A stretch of DNA of 64,000 nt from Blastobasis lacticolella (Eukaryota; Arthropoda; Insecta; Lepidoptera; Blastobasidae): NCBI GenBank assembly GCA_905147135.1, contig LR990050.1, positions 4,662,501 to 4,726,500 on the forward strand. The letters are read 5' to 3'. This document shows positions 24,101 through 30,100 of this stretch, piece after piece. The notes beneath the pieces were generated by a model. That model did no database searches. It was not told where the DNA came from and saw nothing but the letters and a program-made list of their open reading frames with translations. The position numbers and the translations under genes were made by a program. Numbering within the stretch: position 1 is the first letter of the stretch; each line of letters opens with the position of its first letter.

Positions 24101-27100
24101 CGCAGCATTAGGCTCCTGGTAGTAGGCTTGAAGAGGTTGCTTTGTTTCGATAGGGGTCGCACGAGGTTATTAACCTGTTTTTTATATGATCATCAACTTG
24201 AAATAGAGCTGCGCTTCAACGTAGTCGATATGGTTATTTATCTTTAAAAATTATTTTTTTTTATTAAAATTAAAATTCAATGTCCGGATTAAATGAAGTC
24301 GCCAGTGCACTCTTTGAAAGCTCTACTTTAACACCCTTTCGGCTTTATACATGTATTATGAAACACCCTGTATATAGCATTCTATTAGTGAAATAATTAT
24401 TAAAATCGGTCTAGTAGTTTTTTATTCATTACAAACAAAATACGAGTCTGTTTTCTATTTAAATTTTCTAAATTAGTACACCATTGCGAATTAGCAAAGC
24501 TGTTGCAGATCGCTATGTTGTTAATTATATACTTATAGGTACGTGCGAGAGTCTAATATAGATACAAAGTGTGATTTTTGATTTGACGAAATTCGCGGAC
24601 ATATTACGCGTGGATTAATATTTTTAAGGGGGAAGGATAGGTTAGGTGGGGTAAACAAACAAAGACGCGAAATACTTATAGACATGTGTGGGTTTTTTAT
24701 GTGTTCATTATTGGTAGTGTATGTGGGGCGATCCCGGCGGCACTGCAATGCCGGGCCGGCCCGTGCCGGAAGTGGAGCGGCTTCCCAGCGGGTTACAAAA
24801 ATCAGTTTAATATACTGGTCCCTCAGTGAGGGAACTTTCAGATATTAAGCTGAAAAGAACAGATACTACACTTTGATCTTAGCCAAAAGGCCGGTAGAGA
24901 CAAAGCGATACCGGTTCGGAATCGCGCCGGGGGTGGTCATGATTCGGTAGCTCTCTTTATACATACATAATAATCGCTGTACCCTCACGTGATAATCGCC
25001 GGTGCGCTCTGCCGCATTTTGCCTTTTTAAAGTCGTCATTGAATCTTTATAAAACAACTGCTCCCCCCTAGGTGATAATCGCGGGCGGGCTGTGCCGCGT
25101 GGGGCGCTACCGCGAGGCGCGCGACGTGGTCCGCGGCATGGTGGCGGCGCTGCGGGCGCGCGGGCTGCCCGTGCCCAGGGACATGCGGCAGGCGATCGCC
25201 GTGCTGCATGCTTACATACTGGTGAGTAAGGGGAGTCAAGGGGAGGGGGTCAGGTTTCATACAGGTTTACGAGAGGTGGTTCGATTTCGGTGAGCTTTGA
25301 TCGGGCTTTTTTCAAGGGTATCAGGTTTTTAATGTATAAACAACTTTGGATGGAGCGCTATATGGATTTCTAGTTCTACATGCTAATAATATTTACATTT
25401 TAAACAAAGCAATGAAAAAGATTTTTTTTATTAAAACTAGCTTATAAATACAACTTACGACGTGAGGATGCTGAAGATCGGGCAAAGTGAGGAAAACAAT
25501 GTAGGAAAGCGGATCCTGGCAGAAGGCGGGATTGACCGACTCAATAAAACCACAGTACAACGCTATCTACTCGCCAATTATGCTGTTTTTATTTCTCGGC
25601 TTGATTTACCCTAGAGATTATAAAGCTTAATGCAGTTACTAAACAGTCCAACAAATGAAAAATTCCGAGCAAAAATTTGTATGGGTGTCGAACCACAAAG
25701 TTTATAACTCCTTAATTACCCAACCAGTTTTAATTTTGATTATTACTTTTCTTTAGTATTAGGGCTACTCTCATAAGTTAATAAAATAGACGTTAATTTG
25801 ATTTTAAATATATTGATAACATGTAAGCCGTGTGGTGTCCGGCAGAGTAGAATAGCACCAACCCCTTACACTTGTGGGTGACGTACAAAGCGACAAATTT
25901 TTTCGAGGCAAAAGATCTAGAGTTTCTATAGACTGGAAAATGCGATTTATAACACTGCGATCTCCAACCCGCCTGCCGAGCGTGGAGATCATGGGAATAA
26001 CCTCCCCTTTCGTGGGAGAGGCCCTAAGTTCTGCAGTGGGCTGATATGGGCTGTGATGGTGATGTGCCATGGTTAATCGGTGTCGTCGTGATTGTCAGGT
26101 GCGCGCGCACGTGCGCCGCGCGCGCCACGAGCTGGCGGCGCGGCTGCTGCTGCGGATCGCCGCCGACGTCGCCTTCTTCCCCACCGCCGAGCGTGAGTGC
26201 ACTACTTTACTTTTTTATGTTTTAGATATTTATTTCCAACAAGACCTTAGCCTCTGGACAAATAATAAAACTCTGTATAAGATTGCTACTCACCAGCATA
26301 ATAAAATAGGTACCTATTCCTTTAATTAGACAAAAAGATATAAAACTATTTTTTCAAACAAATTAAATTGTAACTTAATCGGCAACATACTGTATTACGA
26401 CAACACGTATGACAATTGATCTAGAATTAATTATTGACATTCATGACATGACACATAAAAAGCGAGTGATGTTATGCATAATTTCAAATTATTGTCAACT
26501 TCAATACAATTTTTTTTTTTATTCTGTCATCTGGCGCGGAGTTCTAATTCAATTCAAAAGAGTTTGCAATGTTTAGGGTTCTTCGTAGACCATGCAACTA
26601 CATACAGGCTGCTCCTGAGTGATAAATTTAAAATCGTGTGATTTTCATTAAATACTGAACTGATTGTCATGTATTCGGCTTTGTCCAGAGCGTAAAGATA
26701 CCTTGTATATATAGGAACCATGATCCAATCTGGTTAGGTTCCCCTGGTAGCAGGATCATGGAGGTCAGATGACAGTCGCTCCACTGTTATAACCTGATCT
26801 GCTGCAAATCCTGGATCATGGTGGACCCCTAGCCATGCGTCCACCGGCTCCCCAGGAACCCGAACCAGGTTGACGAACTTTGGTCTGCCTCTGTGTTCAA
26901 CAAAGAAAATGAGGCACCTCTTACAATAGTAGTTTATGCAACTGTCATATAAAAGGGGGTATTAAAACACGAGTGTTTTAATACCTAATTATATGCAGTT
27001 GCATACACTACTTTATCCACACTTATGTATGTTATAATTTCGTACCTATAATTTCCTCATCTTTGCTGCAACTGTTTTCGAATATGAAATTAGAACATTA

Positions 27101-30100
27101 CGCTATGAGTGTAGATAAAACCAATATTTCATACGATACTGCGGCCGTATTGTATAAAATGAAGTATTTATTTTCGCTGATCAGTTATTCAGTTTCATTA
27201 TTTGTGGTTTATGTGGGCCGATCCCGGCGGCACTGCAATGCCGGGCCGACCCGTGCCGGGAGTGGAGCGAGCCCCTAACATCCCAGCGGGTTACAAAAAT
27301 CAGTTTAATATACTGGTCCCTCAGTGAGGGAACTTTCAGATATTAAGCTGAAAAGAACAGATACTACACTTTGATCTTAGCCAAAAGGCCGAGAAGCGAT
27401 ACCGTTTCGGCATCGCGCCGGGGAGGTCATGATTCGGCGCGCCGACAGCGATAGCGCGATGTAAATGACCTGCAGCGACATCTAGTGTGTGCGTCAGAAA
27501 CTAAATATGTAGGCACAAATTCTGTATAGGTATTGCGCTAAAGTTAGGGTAACGTGCATGTAAAGATAAAGAGAGATAAATTGTTTTGTCTCTTTATTAA
27601 TTTATTATTATTAGTGGCCTTATTTAAAGGTTTATTGAGGGAGGTAACTTTTTCGAAAAACGAGACCATATGCCATAAATCGTGCTACGAATAATTTCCT
27701 CTACATTTATTTTTTATTTATTTTACTTAAAAACTTTGTCGCACAATAACACAATTGGCGGACTTAAAGTATTTATCTTCCAGTCAACCATTTAGCCCAG
27801 ATTCAGGTTCGGAATAACAAATTCAATGTAATGTGACTTTGAAACTCGTGTTCCAGACCAAGTTTCTATCCTCACATCCACGGTGATCGAATGCGGGCGC
27901 GCGGGGCTGAAGCACCAGGCTCACCACTGGGCAAGGGTGCTCATGCAGCCTGAGTACCGCGCGCAGGTATGTGTTTGCAATTTGTGTCTTATATAGTTGA
28001 CTATAAGGCTTATTTACATATTAAGATCTGCGTGGAAGCCCGCGCGAACAATTTAACCAAAAGCTCGGTGAAACAGTTCTACCTAAGTAACCTATGGAAG
28101 TTGGAACAATTTAACTAAAAAGCTGGAGGGGCCGCACTCACCTAACGAGTATTTTATTTTATATCTTTTAAGTTTTAAAATACAAAAGATATTCATGTAA
28201 GAAATAAAGGTCCAATTATAGGTCTCCACAGATAGGTATCAAACTAACACAGATAATACAACATAAAAAAATTAAGCGAGCGCTTAGTTAACATAAAAAT
28301 TACAGATATACGAGTATGTATCTATGACAGATAGAATATGCGAAGGATATTTCACCAATCGGAATCATCCTATGCAGCTGAAATTCTGCGTCAACCGCGT
28401 GTCGGTCAATGGCGTCTGGTGGCTATTCCCCTCTCCCCCGAACAAAAATGAACTGATTCCCCCTATAGGTTAAATTACTCCCTTAACCTTATTATATCTG
28501 TTTATACCTTAATGACGTGTTTATACTGATATGGCTCTAGAGATTGCCTTTCTTAAATTGGATTGGGCTGGCCATGTTGCCCGAATTCCGTCTGATCCCA
28601 CCCAACACCTCCCTAAAGTAAAAAGACTTCGAACAAGTTGACACGACGAATTACAGGCGTATGCGAAAGAGTGGAGAGATCTGACAACAAACAGGACTAA
28701 GTGGAAAAGTGAGAGAGGCCTTGCAGTGGACCACCGACGGCTCCTAAAAAACAATAATCCGAAATTAAAATCAATTTAACAAACTATCTGCGAGAATCTC
28801 TTAATTACTTTGTCATAAATCTTTGTAACGTGTTTGTTTGCTTGTGTTTTGAGTAAAGTATAACCCAACCGACAGAAAAAGTCAGATAACCCCCGACGAA
28901 GTCTACTTAAAGAACCGATTTTAAAGATCTTGATCTTCGTAACAAAGATCTCGATCTCGATTATACTCGATTAATCCGCATCTAAATCGGTCCATCCGTT
29001 TGGGAGCTACGACGCCGCAGACGCACACACAAAACCACAGATGCACACGTCAAACCCCTCTTCTTTCGTCCGGGGTTAAAATAGTAGTTTATGCAACTGT
29101 CATATAAAAGGGGTAGTTTATGCAACTGTCATATAAAAGGGGTAGTTTATGCAACTGTCATATAAAAGGGGGTATTAAAACATGAGTGTCTGTTTATGTG
29201 AAGTGAATTTCCCGCCGCTTGATATCCTTTACGCGTAGATACAACAGAATTGACTCGCAGTTTACTTCCAGCTAAGTAGAGAAAATTATAGGTACGATAT
29301 TTTAACTTAAAAATATGAGTGTAGATAAAGTAGTGTAATAATGTAATAATGCAACCGCATATAATTAGGTATTAAACACTCGTGTCAAACTATTATCATA
29401 CTCGGCTACGCCTCGTATGATAAACAGACACTCATGTTTTAATACCCCCTTTTATATGACAGTTGCATAAACTACTATTATAAAATTTTATGGACTGGCG
29501 TGAAAAAAGTGTATCCTTAAACGACTGTTTTCGAATATGTGATTGGAACATTACGATACGAGCGTAGACAATTTTTTTTTTTAAATGTAATATAGTCTGG
29601 CGTGAAAAAAGTATATCTTTAAATGTCTGTTTTCGAATACGTAATTATACAACGACCGCACCCCCCGCACCCCCCAGATCGACCCGAAGTACGCGAAGAA
29701 GATCGAGTCGGCGGTCCGTCACGGGGCCCGCGGGCCGGCGCCGCTGGGCCCGGCGGCGCCCTGCCCGCAGTGCGGCGCCGCGCTGCCCGTCGCCGACCTC
29801 GCCTGCGCCACCTGCCGCGCCGACGTGCCCTTCTGCCTGGCCACCGTGAGTGCCCATCATCATCATCAGCATCATCATCGTCATCATCGTCGTCATCATC
29901 GTCGTCATCATCATCGTCATCATCATCATCATCATCGTCATCGTCATTATCGTCATCATCACCATCATCATCATCGTCGTCGTCCGACTGATCGATCGAT
30001 CTCGGCCACTGCCAGGGTCGGCTTTTTTAAATATTATACGAGACAGGCATTTGACCGCCATCTCACCTGTTGGTAAGTGACGATGCGGCCGAAGATGGAG

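Larger units (their letters stand above)
20435..24370. mobile_element. 3.9-kb element with 35-bp inverted ends
   Basis: 20431-20465 and 24340-24374 are perfect inverted repeats of 35 bases containing CAGGGTGTTTCATAATACAT. TATA flanks both ends. Outside, the two flanks read as halves of one older repeat (GTTATTCAGTGATAACC on the left, AGCATTCTATTAGTGAAATA on the right), as expected for an insertion. No transposase frame is seen. The inside contains SINEs and unique sequence, including a GC-rich 22320-22550 stretch. Confidence 0.75.

Noticed and set aside
24000..24250. Possible gene in 23711-24247 (124-codon frames on both strands)
   Set aside because: Flanked by direct repeats of CTGGTAGTA...GGTTGCTTTGTTT type and palindromic words. 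More likely an inserted element than an exon.
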